64,000 bases of DNA, from contig NZ_JACHFD010000020.1 in the NCBI RefSeq assembly GCF_014201715.1, positions 1 through 64,000 on the forward strand, read 5' to 3'. Positions 19,170 to 28,696 of the stretch are shown in pieces (the first letter of the stretch is position 1; each line of letters opens with the position of its first letter). This DNA is from Haloferula luteola (GTDB lineage Bacteria; Verrucomicrobiota; Verrucomicrobiia; Verrucomicrobiales; Akkermansiaceae). A program made the translations under genes and the position numbers. The notes beneath the pieces are model-generated. The model ran no database searches. It was given only the letters and a program-made list of their open reading frames with translations, and was not told where the DNA came from.

Positions 19170-19263
19170 TTTCCCTCCTTTCTCAGCCGAACAGCTCGGC
19201 GCCACTCCATGCCTCCGACCGGCCCCCCTATTCAGGGTTTCCCGGTACGGGATGGAGCTCCCC

Positions 19264-21639
19264 TCAGGAGCGGTGGCCACGCAATCCAGGGAGCAAGAAA
19301 ACCGACACCGCCATCGAAATCAGGATGCCCAACAACGCCACCTTCCCAAGACTCGCCAGCGCATCGATCGAAGCAAACGCCAAAGACCCAAAGCCGATCG
19401 CCGTCGAGGCTCCACAGAACAGCACAGCTTTGCCCGTGCCATGCCAGACATGGCGGAGATCGCCATCGCCGCGCTTGAGTGCCAGCAAGATGTGAATCCC
19501 ATAATCGAGCCCTGTGCCCAACAACAATGGAGTCGCTGCGATATTCAGGAAATTCCATTCCAATCCCAGCCACCGCATCGCCGCCAATAACACCAGTCCG
19601 CTGAGAGCCATCGCTCCCACCGAGGCCAGCACATCCCGTAGATTGCGGAAAACCAATGCCAGCATCAACAGCATCAATCCCGCCATCGGCAGGAACACCT
19701 CCATCACATCCTTTTTGACCAGAGGCAAGACCGCCGGCCGGAGCAATGCCCAGCCAGCCAGCATCACCCCATCCCCGCCCGCCTTTCGCAGCCGCGTCAG
19801 ATCCTCCATATCGAGATCCTCCGGCGCCTCCAGCTCCACTGTTCCCAGCAATCGCCCCCCTCCGTTCTGATTTCGCGAAACCACGCCTCTCAGAATTTCC
19901 TCCGCCGCACCGCCCGCCGGCAACTGCCCCACCGGCCAGGTCGCCACCTTCGGCAAAGCCTCCAAGACCAGCTTACCCAGTCCCAAGCCCTCTTCTGAGA
20001 AACCCACCTCATCGGCGGCTTGAAGCAATCGCTCCCGTGCCTCGCCAAGCTGAGCCAAAGCGGCACGATTCGCCTCAATGTGCTCCGGAGCTGGCCACCA
20101 GCCCGCCGGGATATCGACTCGCTTGACCTGCTCCGGCCAGGCACTCTGCAACTTAGCGAAGTCCTCCTCGGCCCGCACCACGTGCCCGCGCACCTCCTCA
20201 TCCGTGGCCCCTTCAACGACCAACTTCAAGGCAGGTGATCCCCATTCCGGAAAGGCCCTTTGAATGTTTTCAAACGTCTCCATCGCCTGACTGTCCCTGG
20301 GCCGCAGCAACGAGCGGTCAAATGCCACCCCTGGCACTCCTCGGAAGATCAGGGTCCCCATCGCCGCCATCACCAATACCGCCAAACCCGTCCAAGCCCC
20401 CCTGCGACCGAAGATCGCACAAGAATCCCCCCCGGCCGTCGTCCGACCCGCACCCACCTTTGCCACCCATGGCACGAATAATATGACCATCAGCACGGCC
20501 CCCGCGACCACCCCACAGGCCACCACAGTTCCCAACTGAGAAATCCCAGGCATCCCACTGAGGTTCAGCGCAAAAAAGACCGCAGCCGTCGTCGCCGCTG
20601 CCCACAAAATCGAAGGGGTCGTCGCCGATCGGATCGCCGCCGTGTCGTGCCCACAAAGCTTCGCTTCCTGACAAATCAACACGCCGTAATCGACCACCAA
20701 CCCCAGCAAAATGGCCGCGAATCCGGCGGCCATGATGCTCAGATCCCCATAGATCCAACCGGCCATCCCGGCCGTCACAAAAAACACCAAGGCCAGCACC
20801 CCCCCCAATCCGAGAAGCAGTCCATGACGACGCTGCATCAGGAGGAATAACAGCCCGATGAGGATCGAGGTCAGCGTCGCCGTCCCACTCATGTCTCCCT
20901 CCATCGCACCTCCGATTTCCGCTTCAAATGCCGGATCTCCCGTGTAGCCCACCTCAAGCCCTTGCTTCTTGGCCCAAGGATCGATCGTCTCATGCAACTT
21001 CTCCAACCAAGCCCCGGCTTCCTTGTATCCCGGAACCGGAGCTGGAGCGTCGATGAATACCAAATGCCAGGTTCCATCCCCGCTCAGGAAACCCTCGCCC
21101 CCATGCTCGGACGCCTCAAAAAACCCACGCATCGCCGGGTGGTTGAGAAATCCAAACGGATCGTGAGCCGAAAGCATGATCTCGCTTCCCTCCAGCGCCG
21201 TCGCCACCCGCTCCAAAGAAGCCTCCAACGTGTCCGACACCTCGTCGGCAGAAAGCGACTCCTGCAACCGTCCCACCTCAGCGGGATCACCATTCAACCA
21301 CAACCAGGCAAACAACTCGCCCAAGCCCGCAGGATCGTCCTGCCACCGCGGGCGATATCGCACCCCCCGGGCCAAACCCGTTTTCATCACCTCGGCCGCC
21401 AACTCCTCCGCCCTCACCGAGAGATCCTGATCGCCCGAGGGATCGTGGAGCAGCAGCACCAATTCTTCATCGCGGGAAAACACTTCCTGAAAGGCCCGCA
21501 ACCCTTTCGCCTCGGGAAGCTCAGAGGGCAGCACCGAGAGCACGTCGGTATCGATCTTAATTCGCCGAATCCCGGCACCGGCCGCCAAGATCACCACCAC
21601 CAGCAGCATCCATTTCCACGCTCCGCGCATGCGCGGCAT
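19264..21639 (-). CDS. RND superfamily (MMPL-type) exporter
   Basis: A 791-residue inner-membrane transporter of the MMPL branch of the RND superfamily (predicted exporter type, COG4258-like). The start at 21639 has AGAGG a few bases upstream and leads straight into the first helix (MLLVVVILAAGAGI). Two homologous halves are visible, each with a periplasmic loop and a bundle holding the conserved Asp motif: LLGLVVDYGVLIC and LLLGTGLDYGIHILLAL. The longer frame to 21867 adds charged residues and overlaps the divergent lolA-like gene. Divergent pairing with a LolA-like carrier resembles lipid or aryl-polyene export loci, though no polyketide genes are in the window. The substrate is probably a lipid. 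Confidence 0.85.
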   Translation of the reverse strand: MPRMRGAWKWMLLVVVILAAGAGIRRIKIDTDVLSVLPSELPEAKGLRAFQEVFSRDEELVLLLHDPSGDQDLSVRAEELAAEVMKTGLARGVRYRPRWQDDPAGLGELFAWLWLNGDPAEVGRLQESLSADEVSDTLEASLERVATALEGSEIMLSAHDPFGFLNHPAMRGFFEASEHGGEGFLSGDGTWHLVFIDAPAPVPGYKEAGAWLEKLHETIDPWAKKQGLEVGYTGDPAFEAEIGGAMEGDMSGTATLTSILIGLLFLLMQRRHGLLLGLGGVLALVFFVTAGMAGWIYGDLSIMAAGFAAILLGLVVDYGVLICQEAKLCGHDTAAIRSATTPSILWAAATTAAVFFALNLSGMPGISQLGTVVACGVVAGAVLMVILFVPWVAKVGAGRTTAGGDSCAIFGRRGAWTGLAVLVMAAMGTLIFRGVPGVAFDRSLLRPRDSQAMETFENIQRAFPEWGSPALKLVVEGATDEEVRGHVVRAEEDFAKLQSAWPEQVKRVDIPAGWWPAPEHIEANRAALAQLGEARERLLQAADEVGFSEEGLGLGKLVLEALPKVATWPVGQLPAGGAAEEILRGVVSRNQNGGGRLLGTVELEAPEDLDMEDLTRLRKAGGDGVMLAGWALLRPAVLPLVKKDVMEVFLPMAGLMLLMLALVFRNLRDVLASVGAMALSGLVLLAAMRWLGLEWNFLNIAATPLLLGTGLDYGIHILLALKRGDGDLRHVWHGTGKAVLFCGASTAIGFGSLAFASIDALASLGKVALLGILISMAVSVFLLPGLRGHRS

Positions 21640-21742
21640 CCCGACCTCTGCCGCCCGGGATTCCAAGCTCCAAATCCCCGGCTCCTCCCCTCTGCCGAAT
21701 TTGGACTTTGATCTTTCGGCGATCCCTTTTCTCTTCCCTGTC

Positions 21743-22378
21743 ATGCGACACTTTCTCCTTTGCCTCGGCCTCACCGTCCTGTCCGCCCATGCGGACCTCG
21801 ACACCGCCCCATTGCGGGCGTGGTTGGAGGCGCAGAAGAAGGTCCAATCCCTTGATGCGGATTTCACTCAGGAACGCACCCTTCCTGCTCTCAAGAAACC
21901 CGTCTCAACACCCGGCCGCCTGACCCTCTCCAAACCTGGCAAACTCCGCTGGGATCTCGGCACCCCCCCCAAGACCATCGCCGTCTCAGACGGCGAAACC
22001 ATCACTCTCATCGACGTGGAGAAAAAACGCGCGATGCGACTGGATGCCGATTCCTCCCGCGCTCGATCGTTCACTCTGCTGGGCGACAAGGCTCTTTCCG
22101 GTGGCTTGGATGGCTTCACCGAAGCCTTCGAGCTGGTGGAGTCCCGTGTGACCGAGGGCATCTACCAACTCACCACCCGTCCAAAGGATCGCCGCATGCG
22201 CGACAAAGTTGACTATGTCTTCTTCGACATCGATCCGAAGACCCAGCAGCTCCGTGCCCTCGAATTGCGCCTCGACGACAAATCGCGCATCCGCACGATT
22301 TTCCGCAACACCCGCCTCAACGCAAAAGTCGAAGCCGACCGATTTGCCGTGGATCTCAGCGGCTTCAAAATCCACTGA
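21743..22378 (+). CDS. LolA-like outer-membrane lipoprotein carrier family protein
   Basis: The ATG at 21743 gives 211 residues with a signal peptide (MRHFLLCLGLTVLSAHA). The mature part has LolA-family features: LRAWLEAQKKVQSLDADFTQ at the N-terminus, GRLTLSKPGKLRWD, then VSDGETITLID and a C-terminal strand TIFRNTRLNAKVEADRF. LolA proteins shuttle lipoproteins or other lipids through the periplasm. Divergent pairing with the RND exporter, rather than with the classic lol genes, suggests the dedicated LolA-like subtype that works with MMPL exporters. It is convergent with GH127, leaving 18 bases between the stops. Confidence 0.82.
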   Translation: MRHFLLCLGLTVLSAHADLDTAPLRAWLEAQKKVQSLDADFTQERTLPALKKPVSTPGRLTLSKPGKLRWDLGTPPKTIAVSDGETITLIDVEKKRAMRLDADSSRARSFTLLGDKALSGGLDGFTEAFELVESRVTEGIYQLTTRPKDRRMRDKVDYVFFDIDPKTQQLRALELRLDDKSRIRTIFRNTRLNAKVEADRFAVDLSGFKIH

Positions 22379-22396
22379 GACCCCTTCACCGACCCG

Positions 22397-24799
22397 TCAT
22401 TCGCCAACCGTGGGCTTCATCAGGCGAAGATCGAAGATCCCGCCAGCTAGCCAGACTTTGGCTTCGAAGCGGACATCGATCTTTCCCTCCTTCGCGCTCG
22501 CCAACACCTCGGCCGGAATCGGGTAGCGTTTCTCGATGAATTGGTCAGGAGCTTCACCTTTGAGCTCCTGCGTCGCCAATCGCGTGCCCCCGACCAGGAT
22601 ATCGAACTGACGCCCTGAATCGCCGCCCCAATAGGTCACCACAAGATCGAGATCCTTCTCACCATGGGTACGGAGCGTGTATTGGATCCACTGGCCATGC
22701 CGCCAGCGTCGCCCATTGTGGAGGCCCGTCTCCATCCCCTCGCCTTTCAGATCGTGCTCCACTTCCGGCTGCTGTTCGCCAGCCGTGACTTGGTCGACGG
22801 TCGCCGCCTCACGGGCGGCTTTCTCCCGCTCCTGAGCTGCCAATTTCGACCGTCGAGCTTCAACCTTCTCACGACTCGTAAGCTCCCAGTACATCTGATA
22901 CCTCGACTCGTGGAGCGTATAAAATGGCTGCAATGAGAGTCCTTCCGATCTAGCCGGATCCACCACTCCACTCAGCCGGAAATGCATCGGACCTGCTTGC
23001 GGATCCGCTTGCACATGCTTCACCAGCGCTTCCTCAGAAGTGAGCAAAACCGGAACCTGATCCAAGGGAACTTCCGGCCCCCAAGCCACATGCCCCATTC
23101 GGGTCCCATCGGCATGCAATCCCTTTAGGTCCTCCTTACCTGAGGGCGAGGCGAGCACGATCGGGCCGTGCAACAAAGCCACCCAGTCCGAGCCATCGGG
23201 CAACCTTTCGACAGAGGTCTCCATCGGCAATCGGAGCTCCACCACATCGCCCCCATGCCACTCACGGCGCACGGCCAGGTAACTTGACGGAGCGGAGCGA
23301 GTCTCCACCACTTCACCATTCACCGTTACCTGGAAGCCCTCTGACGCCACCCACCGCGGGTGCCGAAGATACAGCGTGAAGGTACTCGCTTGCTTCAATT
23401 CCATCTTCAAGCGCGTTGCCTGCTCGTTCGGAAATGCGGTTTCCTGGCGAATCTGCAGGCGGTCTGAGATCTTCAGCTCAGAGGGGATAAAGAGATTCAC
23501 AAACACCCCATCCTTCGCCTTGGCATAGATGAACTCCCCATACTTGCCAGGATTCTCCATGCCCGTCCCCACACAGCACCAAAAACAATGCTCCGGTTCT
23601 GAATACACCCGATAGTGCTCAGGGCGGATCGGCGTGAAGTAGACAAAGCCCGGCTCTTTCGGATGAATCGACGCCAGGATGTGATTGAACAAGGCGCGCT
23701 CGTAGTAGTCGGCCAACCGCGCCTCCGGTCGCCGCTCAAAAAGCTGCTCAGTGAGGCGCAGCATGTTGTAAGTGTTGCACGTTTCCGGACCTTCCCGGTG
23801 CTCCAGCATTCCCCGGAAATCCTTGGGATCATTGAAGTGCTCCGCCACGCTGTTCCCTCCGAATGCCACGTTGCGGTGCTCCGTCACCGTCTCCCAGAAG
23901 AACCGAGCGCCATCCTCCAACTTGCCATCGTTGGTCAGCGCCGCAATTCGCTCCATCCCGATAATCTTTGGAATCTGGGTATTCGCGTGAAGCCCAGTAA
24001 GCCGGTCCTCGTGGCGAAACAGCGGCTCAAACACCCCCCGATCGCCGAATCGTCGCGCCGCCTCCAGGTACTTCGCCTCCCCGGTGATCGCGTAAATATC
24101 CGCGAGGGTTTCATTCATCCCGCCATATTCACTGCGCAGCATCCGCTGCATCCCTTCATCAGAAATCCCCGAAATCAGGTCCACACACCAGTCTCCCAAG
24201 TGAACTAGGAGCTCCCTGGCACGCGGTTCATCCAGCCGCAAGTACACATCTCTCAAGCCCGCAAAGGTCTTGTGCACGTTGTACCAGGGAACCCACTTCG
24301 ACCAAATAGCCTCCACATCCCCCGCCGCGATCTTTCCCCAAAATTCACGACTCCCGGGAACACCTCCTAAATAGCCATTCCCTGCAGCGATCTGACACAG
24401 TTCAAGCTCATCCAACATGTGATCGAGCCGTTTCCGGAGCTCATGGTCGGCATCGTCTCCTGCGGCAATCATGTTGGCCAGTGCTGCCAGATAATGCCCT
24501 GCCGTGTGGCCATCGAGTCCGGTGTTTTCCCAATTCTCGTAGCTCTCGGCCTTCGCAGGCAACCCCGCCTCACGGCGAAAAGGCGCCAGCAAACGATCCG
24601 GATCCAAGGCCAGAAGATAGCGACGATTCACCTCGACTGCCTGCGCAAATGGCCCCTCCAACACCCGCACTGAACTCAACGGGAACAACTCCACGGGAGT
24701 CGACGGATCGACCTTCAACTTTTCGGCGGCAGAGCTTGATGCCGACAGGGCCATCCCCATGCCGCACAGGCAAACGAGGGTCTTCGAACGAAAATGCAT
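22397..24799 (-). CDS. Exported GH127 beta-L-arabinofuranosidase
   Basis: This 800-residue protein has a signal peptide (MHFRSKTLVCLCGMGMALSA, cleavage near SAA-EKL). The alpha/alpha barrel shows the GH127 (DUF1680) hallmarks: NTGLDGHTAGHYLAAL near residue 95, GPETCNTYNMLRLTEQ near residue 345 and FWCCVGTGMEN near residue 410. In the characterised Bifidobacterium enzyme the equivalent Glu and three Cys bind zinc and one Cys is the nucleophile; all four are present here. Beta-sandwich domains follow, and the last about 130 residues (from WRHGQWIQYTLRTHGEKD) look like the extra module found at the end of many GH127 proteins. It should release terminal L-arabinofuranose from arabinan or glycoproteins. 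A Glu/Ala/Arg-rich charged insert precedes the last module. Confidence 0.93.
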   Translation of the reverse strand: MHFRSKTLVCLCGMGMALSASSSAAEKLKVDPSTPVELFPLSSVRVLEGPFAQAVEVNRRYLLALDPDRLLAPFRREAGLPAKAESYENWENTGLDGHTAGHYLAALANMIAAGDDADHELRKRLDHMLDELELCQIAAGNGYLGGVPGSREFWGKIAAGDVEAIWSKWVPWYNVHKTFAGLRDVYLRLDEPRARELLVHLGDWCVDLISGISDEGMQRMLRSEYGGMNETLADIYAITGEAKYLEAARRFGDRGVFEPLFRHEDRLTGLHANTQIPKIIGMERIAALTNDGKLEDGARFFWETVTEHRNVAFGGNSVAEHFNDPKDFRGMLEHREGPETCNTYNMLRLTEQLFERRPEARLADYYERALFNHILASIHPKEPGFVYFTPIRPEHYRVYSEPEHCFWCCVGTGMENPGKYGEFIYAKAKDGVFVNLFIPSELKISDRLQIRQETAFPNEQATRLKMELKQASTFTLYLRHPRWVASEGFQVTVNGEVVETRSAPSSYLAVRREWHGGDVVELRLPMETSVERLPDGSDWVALLHGPIVLASPSGKEDLKGLHADGTRMGHVAWGPEVPLDQVPVLLTSEEALVKHVQADPQAGPMHFRLSGVVDPARSEGLSLQPFYTLHESRYQMYWELTSREKVEARRSKLAAQEREKAAREAATVDQVTAGEQQPEVEHDLKGEGMETGLHNGRRWRHGQWIQYTLRTHGEKDLDLVVTYWGGDSGRQFDILVGGTRLATQELKGEAPDQFIEKRYPIPAEVLASAKEGKIDVRFEAKVWLAGGIFDLRLMKPTVGE

Positions 24800-25069
24800 G
24801 ATGTTTGTAGGGATAGCTCAGCGCCTCGCAAATCGCGAAGGGAAACGATTCACCCCGCAACGCCAGCACAGCAAAACCAGCGGAAAACCTGACCGATTCC
24901 CGCCAAGTTCGTTTCAAATTTCCTTTCTGCCTCTGTCCGCCAACCCGAATTCCCTCGTCAAATCGCCATTTGACAGCTGCTCGCAGCCATGTGGGGGTAG
25001 CCCAGCGAGTTCCGCTCTTTCTTTTTCCTCGAAGCCCGACCTGTCTCGAAACCCAAGTCCCTTGGAACC

Positions 25070-26818
25070 CTGAAATTCCCTGCCACCACTCTCGCCCTCG
25101 GCGCTTGCCTGAGCTCCGCATCGGCCGATTCCGACACGCTTTGTTTTCAACCCGTTCTGGGATTCCCAGAAAATCCTCACACCGCCGAAGGCTTCGCTCT
25201 TTCTGGCGATGGCCAATGGCTTGGCGGCCAGGCTGAATCCAACCTCGGCCCCGAAGCCTTCGTCTGGTCCGCGGAAAGCGGGATTTCCGGGCTCGGTGAC
25301 ATCGACCCCGATCCATTCCGATCCAGCGTCACCGCGCTCTCCGCTGATGGCTCCTACGCCGCAGGCAACGTCGCCTACGGCGCCAGTGGCACGCGCGCCG
25401 GACTCTGGCGCCCCGGCCTGAAGGTTCTGCAATTGGGAACCCTGCGTTCCCTGCCATCGTTTTCATCATCGAACGCCCATGCCATTTCCTCCGATGGTCA
25501 ATGGGTGGTAGGTTCCTCGACTTCCTATGCCGGAATCCGCGCATTTCTTTGGTCACGAGACACCGACATGATCAACCTCGGCGTTCTCCCCTTGCCCCTG
25601 GGAGGCTCCGCATCCGTCGCGTATGGCGTGTCAGGCGACGGGTCGATCGTCGTCGGCTCATGCAGCGGAGAGTCCGGAACCTACGCTTTCCGTTGGACGG
25701 ACGAAAGCGGCATGGTCTCGCTGGGAGATCTGCCAGGGGGAGACCCCCTTTCAACCGCCACGGCCATCTCGGCCGACGGTTCCACCATCGTCGGCTTCGC
25801 ATCCCCATCGGGCGGACTGACGGGAGTGCTGTTTCAGGAAAATGGCACCGACCCGACTTCCGTCGGTGATTTCACCGGTGGTGGGACCTACAGCCGCCTC
25901 ACCGATGTTTGTGCTGATGGCAACATCGCCATTGGGCTGGGCAGCGATGACGACCACTACCAAGCGGCCGTTTGGGATCCCGAACACGGACTGAGAAAAA
26001 TCAAAGACCTCCTCGCCGAGTCCGGCATGCCTCTGGAGGGCTGGGCCATCTACGAGGCCACGGCGATTTCGGACGATGGAGACACGATCGTGGGGAACGC
26101 GCGGGATCCCTCTTCACGATTTCAGCCGTGGATGCTCACGGGGGTCCGCAAACTGATTTCAGGCGAGGACTTCAGCGACATCGTCGCGCCCGTACCGGTC
26201 GTCGTCCGATTCCAACTCGCACCCGACCTCGAGGTCGATCCGCCTCCGACCCTACGGATCACGGCGACGCCCAACGGCCCAATGGCGCCCACGGAAATCG
26301 AGCACGCCTTGAGTTCTGGAGATTCCACCGCGCCCCTCCCGCTTCTTTCCGGAGGAAACTATGAAATCACTGCCTCCGGCAGTGGGCTGATTTCCGTCGA
26401 ATCGATCTCCCTCCACGTCGAAGAAGAAACGACCGTCACCTTGGTGTTGGATTCCGATCGCGACGGCGACGGACTCAGTGATCGGGACGAAGCCACTTGG
26501 GGCACGGACCCCGACTTGGCCGACACCGACGGCGATGGCTTTTCGGATGGCTTTGAAGTGGCCCATGGCTTCGACCCCTTGGATCCTGAAAGCACCCCCG
26601 AATCCCGGCTCAGCGTGATCGCCAGCCCCTCCGAATCCTCTCGGCGCCTGCAATTCTACGCAGCCGCTGGCATCGACTATCGACTCGAGGTGTCCACCGA
26701 CCTTGTTACCTGGGAACCGTGGGGGGAGAGCTTCACTGGCGACGGGGAGGCCCACCTTCGTGAAATTCCCGACGAGGCTCCCGTCACCCAATTCTTCCGC
26801 CTTCTGAGGGAACCTTGA
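25070..26818 (+). CDS. Exported HAF-repeat protein with Ca-binding repeats; non-canonical start
   Basis: The open frame runs from the stop at 24998 to 26818. The first ATG/GTG/TTG codon is the TTG at 25433, but the repeats start well before it: ALSGDGQWLGG with AFVWSAESGISGLG, then ALSADGSYAAG, then AISSDGQWVVGSS with AFLWSRDTDMINLG, and more. Reading from the CTG at 25070 gives LKFPATTLALGACLSSASAD, an excellent signal peptide if CTG is decoded as Met. I therefore propose a 582-residue protein with a CTG start. About six HAF (beta-propeller-like) repeats cover residues 20-350, followed by a strand-rich region, two DxDGDG repeats (DRDGDGLSDRDE, DTDGDGFSDGFE) and a C-terminal module ending FFRLLREP. 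A frameshift near the start is an alternative explanation. Confidence 0.72.
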   Translation: MKFPATTLALGACLSSASADSDTLCFQPVLGFPENPHTAEGFALSGDGQWLGGQAESNLGPEAFVWSAESGISGLGDIDPDPFRSSVTALSADGSYAAGNVAYGASGTRAGLWRPGLKVLQLGTLRSLPSFSSSNAHAISSDGQWVVGSSTSYAGIRAFLWSRDTDMINLGVLPLPLGGSASVAYGVSGDGSIVVGSCSGESGTYAFRWTDESGMVSLGDLPGGDPLSTATAISADGSTIVGFASPSGGLTGVLFQENGTDPTSVGDFTGGGTYSRLTDVCADGNIAIGLGSDDDHYQAAVWDPEHGLRKIKDLLAESGMPLEGWAIYEATAISDDGDTIVGNARDPSSRFQPWMLTGVRKLISGEDFSDIVAPVPVVVRFQLAPDLEVDPPPTLRITATPNGPMAPTEIEHALSSGDSTAPLPLLSGGNYEITASGSGLISVESISLHVEEETTVTLVLDSDRDGDGLSDRDEATWGTDPDLADTDGDGFSDGFEVAHGFDPLDPESTPESRLSVIASPSESSRRLQFYAAAGIDYRLEVSTDLVTWEPWGESFTGDGEAHLREIPDEAPVTQFFRLLREP

Positions 26819-26874
26819 ACTCCATGGATTTGTGGAATAACTTTCCCGAATCCCCACTCCTACCCCTGCCACTT

Positions 26875-27489
26875 ATGAAGCGAGTCCTCGTGATTTTGGC
26901 CGCCGCCGTGCTAGCGTCGTGCCACGCAATGTCAGAAGAAGAGAAAAAGCCCGCCCCTCAACCCGAAGTTCCGGAAAACGCTGAAGTCATCACGCTGGGA
27001 GCCGGGTGCTTCTGGTGTGTCGAAGCCGTGTTTGCGCAGATCGAGGGCGTCCAGTCCGCCACCTCCGGTTACATGGGCGGCACCACCGAAAGCCCCACTT
27101 ACCAACAAGTGTGCACGGGAGAAACCGGCCACGCAGAGGTCGTCCAAATTGTCTTTGATCCCGCAAAAACCAGTGCCGCCCGCATTCTTGACTGGTTCTG
27201 GGAACTTCACGACCCGACCACCCTGAACCGCCAGGGAGCCGATGTCGGAACGCAATACCGCTCGGCGATCTTCTATCACTCCGAAGAACAGAAAAAGGTC
27301 GCCGAAGCCTCCAAGGAAGCGGCCCAAAAAGAGTTCACCGACCCGATCGTGACGGAGATCACCCCGGCTTCCACCTTCTACCCGGCCGAGAACTACCATC
27401 AGGACTTCTACTTCCAAAATAAAACCAAGAATCCGTACTGCCGTGCGGTCATCGAGCCCAAGCTCCGCAAGCTGAAGCTCGAACACTGA
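26875..27489 (+). CDS. msrA: Peptide methionine sulfoxide reductase MsrA, lipoprotein form
   Basis: The ATG at 26875 gives 204 residues. A lipoprotein signal (MKRVLVILAAAVLASC, lipobox LASC) precedes the MsrA domain, which has the catalytic GCFWCVEAVF motif, GYMGG, and TGHAEVVQIVFDP, ending with NYHQDFYFQNK. It reduces methionine-S-sulfoxide in proteins; the lipobox puts it in the periplasm, attached to a membrane, so it probably repairs envelope proteins. No MsrB domain is fused. It follows the HAF-repeat gene by 56 bases. Confidence 0.93.
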   Translation: MKRVLVILAAAVLASCHAMSEEEKKPAPQPEVPENAEVITLGAGCFWCVEAVFAQIEGVQSATSGYMGGTTESPTYQQVCTGETGHAEVVQIVFDPAKTSAARILDWFWELHDPTTLNRQGADVGTQYRSAIFYHSEEQKKVAEASKEAAQKEFTDPIVTEITPASTFYPAENYHQDFYFQNKTKNPYCRAVIEPKLRKLKLEH

Positions 27490-27507
27490 TTCTTCGCCCC
27501 CTTTCCG

Positions 27508-27530
27508 CCCCCCGGTTCATGCCCGGGGGG
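27508..27530. other. GC-rich perfect hairpin between msrA and the next gene
   Basis: CCCCCCGG (27508-27515) pairs with CCGGGGGG (27523-27530) across a 7-base loop. No T-run follows, so it is not a standard intrinsic terminator; it may slow transcription or protect the msrA 3' end. Confidence 0.5.
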
Positions 27531-27575
27531 AGATTGGAACTTGAAAGCTCCCGCCGGAATCTCTGCCTTTCCGGC

Positions 27576-28193
27576 ATGTCGAAATACGCTGGCGAAGAAG
27601 TTCTGGTCGTTCCCCGTTCCGTCCTCGACGAAATCGGCCACTTCGAAGGACTTTGCACGGAGGGTCTTGAGTCCGCGATGCAGGTGCTGCTCGACCCCCA
27701 GCGGCACTTTTTCATGGACCGCGCCACCGCCGAGGACGATCCGACCCACAAGCAGCTCATCCCTTACTGCATCATCCGCTGCGGCGATCGCATCCTCAAC
27801 TACACCCGTGGTAAGGCCGGAGGCGAAGCCCGCCTCCATGCCCAGCGATCTGTCGGGGTAGGTGGCCACATCAATCCCGTCGATACCGGCGAAGGTCGCA
27901 CCGGGCCTGCCGCCTACCAAGCCGCTGTCGAACGCGAACTCGCAGAAGAATTGATCTTCGGATCCCTTCCAGTGTCCCGGGTGTTTGCCTTGCTCAATGA
28001 CGAAAGCAACCCCGTGGGACAGGTTCACCTTGGAGTCGTGCATCTCATCGACGTGGAAAACGACAACGTCCATTCCAATGAAGATGCCCTCGCCGATCTC
28101 ACCTTCACGCCCCTCAGCGAGCTGGCCGGTCCTCTCTTCGACCGCTTGGAGACCTGGTCGCAAATCTGCATCCGCGAACTGGCCGACTCATAA
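27576..28193 (+). CDS. Nudix-like predicted phosphoesterase
   Basis: The ATG at 27576 gives a 205-residue soluble protein (MSKYAGEEVLVVPRSVLDEI). A Nudix-like box is present around residues 100-130: GVGGHINP, then after an insert AAVERELAEELIFG, which keeps the RE-x2-EE core (RELAEEL). The gap between Gly and the Glu core is longer than in canonical Nudix boxes, as in the COG4112 group of predicted phosphoesterases. The substrate is unknown. It is convergent with a GNAT gene only 9 bases away. Confidence 0.7.
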   Translation: MSKYAGEEVLVVPRSVLDEIGHFEGLCTEGLESAMQVLLDPQRHFFMDRATAEDDPTHKQLIPYCIIRCGDRILNYTRGKAGGEARLHAQRSVGVGGHINPVDTGEGRTGPAAYQAAVERELAEELIFGSLPVSRVFALLNDESNPVGQVHLGVVHLIDVENDNVHSNEDALADLTFTPLSELAGPLFDRLETWSQICIRELADS

Positions 28194-28202
28194 CACCTCA
28201 CC

Positions 28203-28637
28203 TCACTCCAGGGATTTCACAAAGCGCACCGACTTTCTCACGTAGCCATTTCCTTCGTAAAAACGATGGGCTTCGTGAGAGCGGTGCTCTCCACTGGTCA
28301 CTTCCACTCGGAGGCAGCCCACTTCCCGGGCGTATTTCTCCATCATCCGGATCAGTTCGCGTCCCGCTCCGCTTCGGCGCCGTGAGCCATCCACACACAT
28401 CGCAGTGATGCGGCCAAGCGTCTCCGTCGCATGAAAGCACGCCTGAGTGTGAAAGCTCAGGAAGCCGATCACCTCACCCCCCGCGCACGCCACCCACACT
28501 CTTCCCCCAGTGGACGCATATTGATCCAAACGTTGGGCCACCTGAGCTGACGCGTTCGGGTAGCCCATTTGCCCCAGCAGCGACACCAGCACTTCGGCAT
28601 CCCCCGCATTCGCTTCCCGCACCTGCACCTCTGCCAT
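28203..28637 (-). CDS. GNAT family N-acetyltransferase
   Basis: This 144-residue protein fits a single GNAT domain: N-terminal VREANAGDAEVLVSLL, central LGRITAMCVDGSRRRSGAGR where the acetyl-CoA pyrophosphate loop (RRxGxG-like, here RRSGAG) lies, and C-terminal HRSHEAHRFYEGNGY. The acceptor substrate cannot be told from sequence. The gene may be co-transcribed with the aldo/keto reductase 59 bases upstream. Confidence 0.85.
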   Translation of the reverse strand: MAEVQVREANAGDAEVLVSLLGQMGYPNASAQVAQRLDQYASTGGRVWVACAGGEVIGFLSFHTQACFHATETLGRITAMCVDGSRRRSGAGRELIRMMEKYAREVGCLRVEVTSGEHRSHEAHRFYEGNGYVRKSVRFVKSLE

Positions 28638-28696
28638 GCGGGAAGCTTGCGCATTCGACCAGCCCGCCGTCGAGCCCGTCGAATCCTCCGCTCATC

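Noticed and set aside
24960-25000. ATG at 24989 as start of the HAF-repeat gene
   Set aside because: It reads ATG TGG GGG TAG and stops at once in the frame of the gene.
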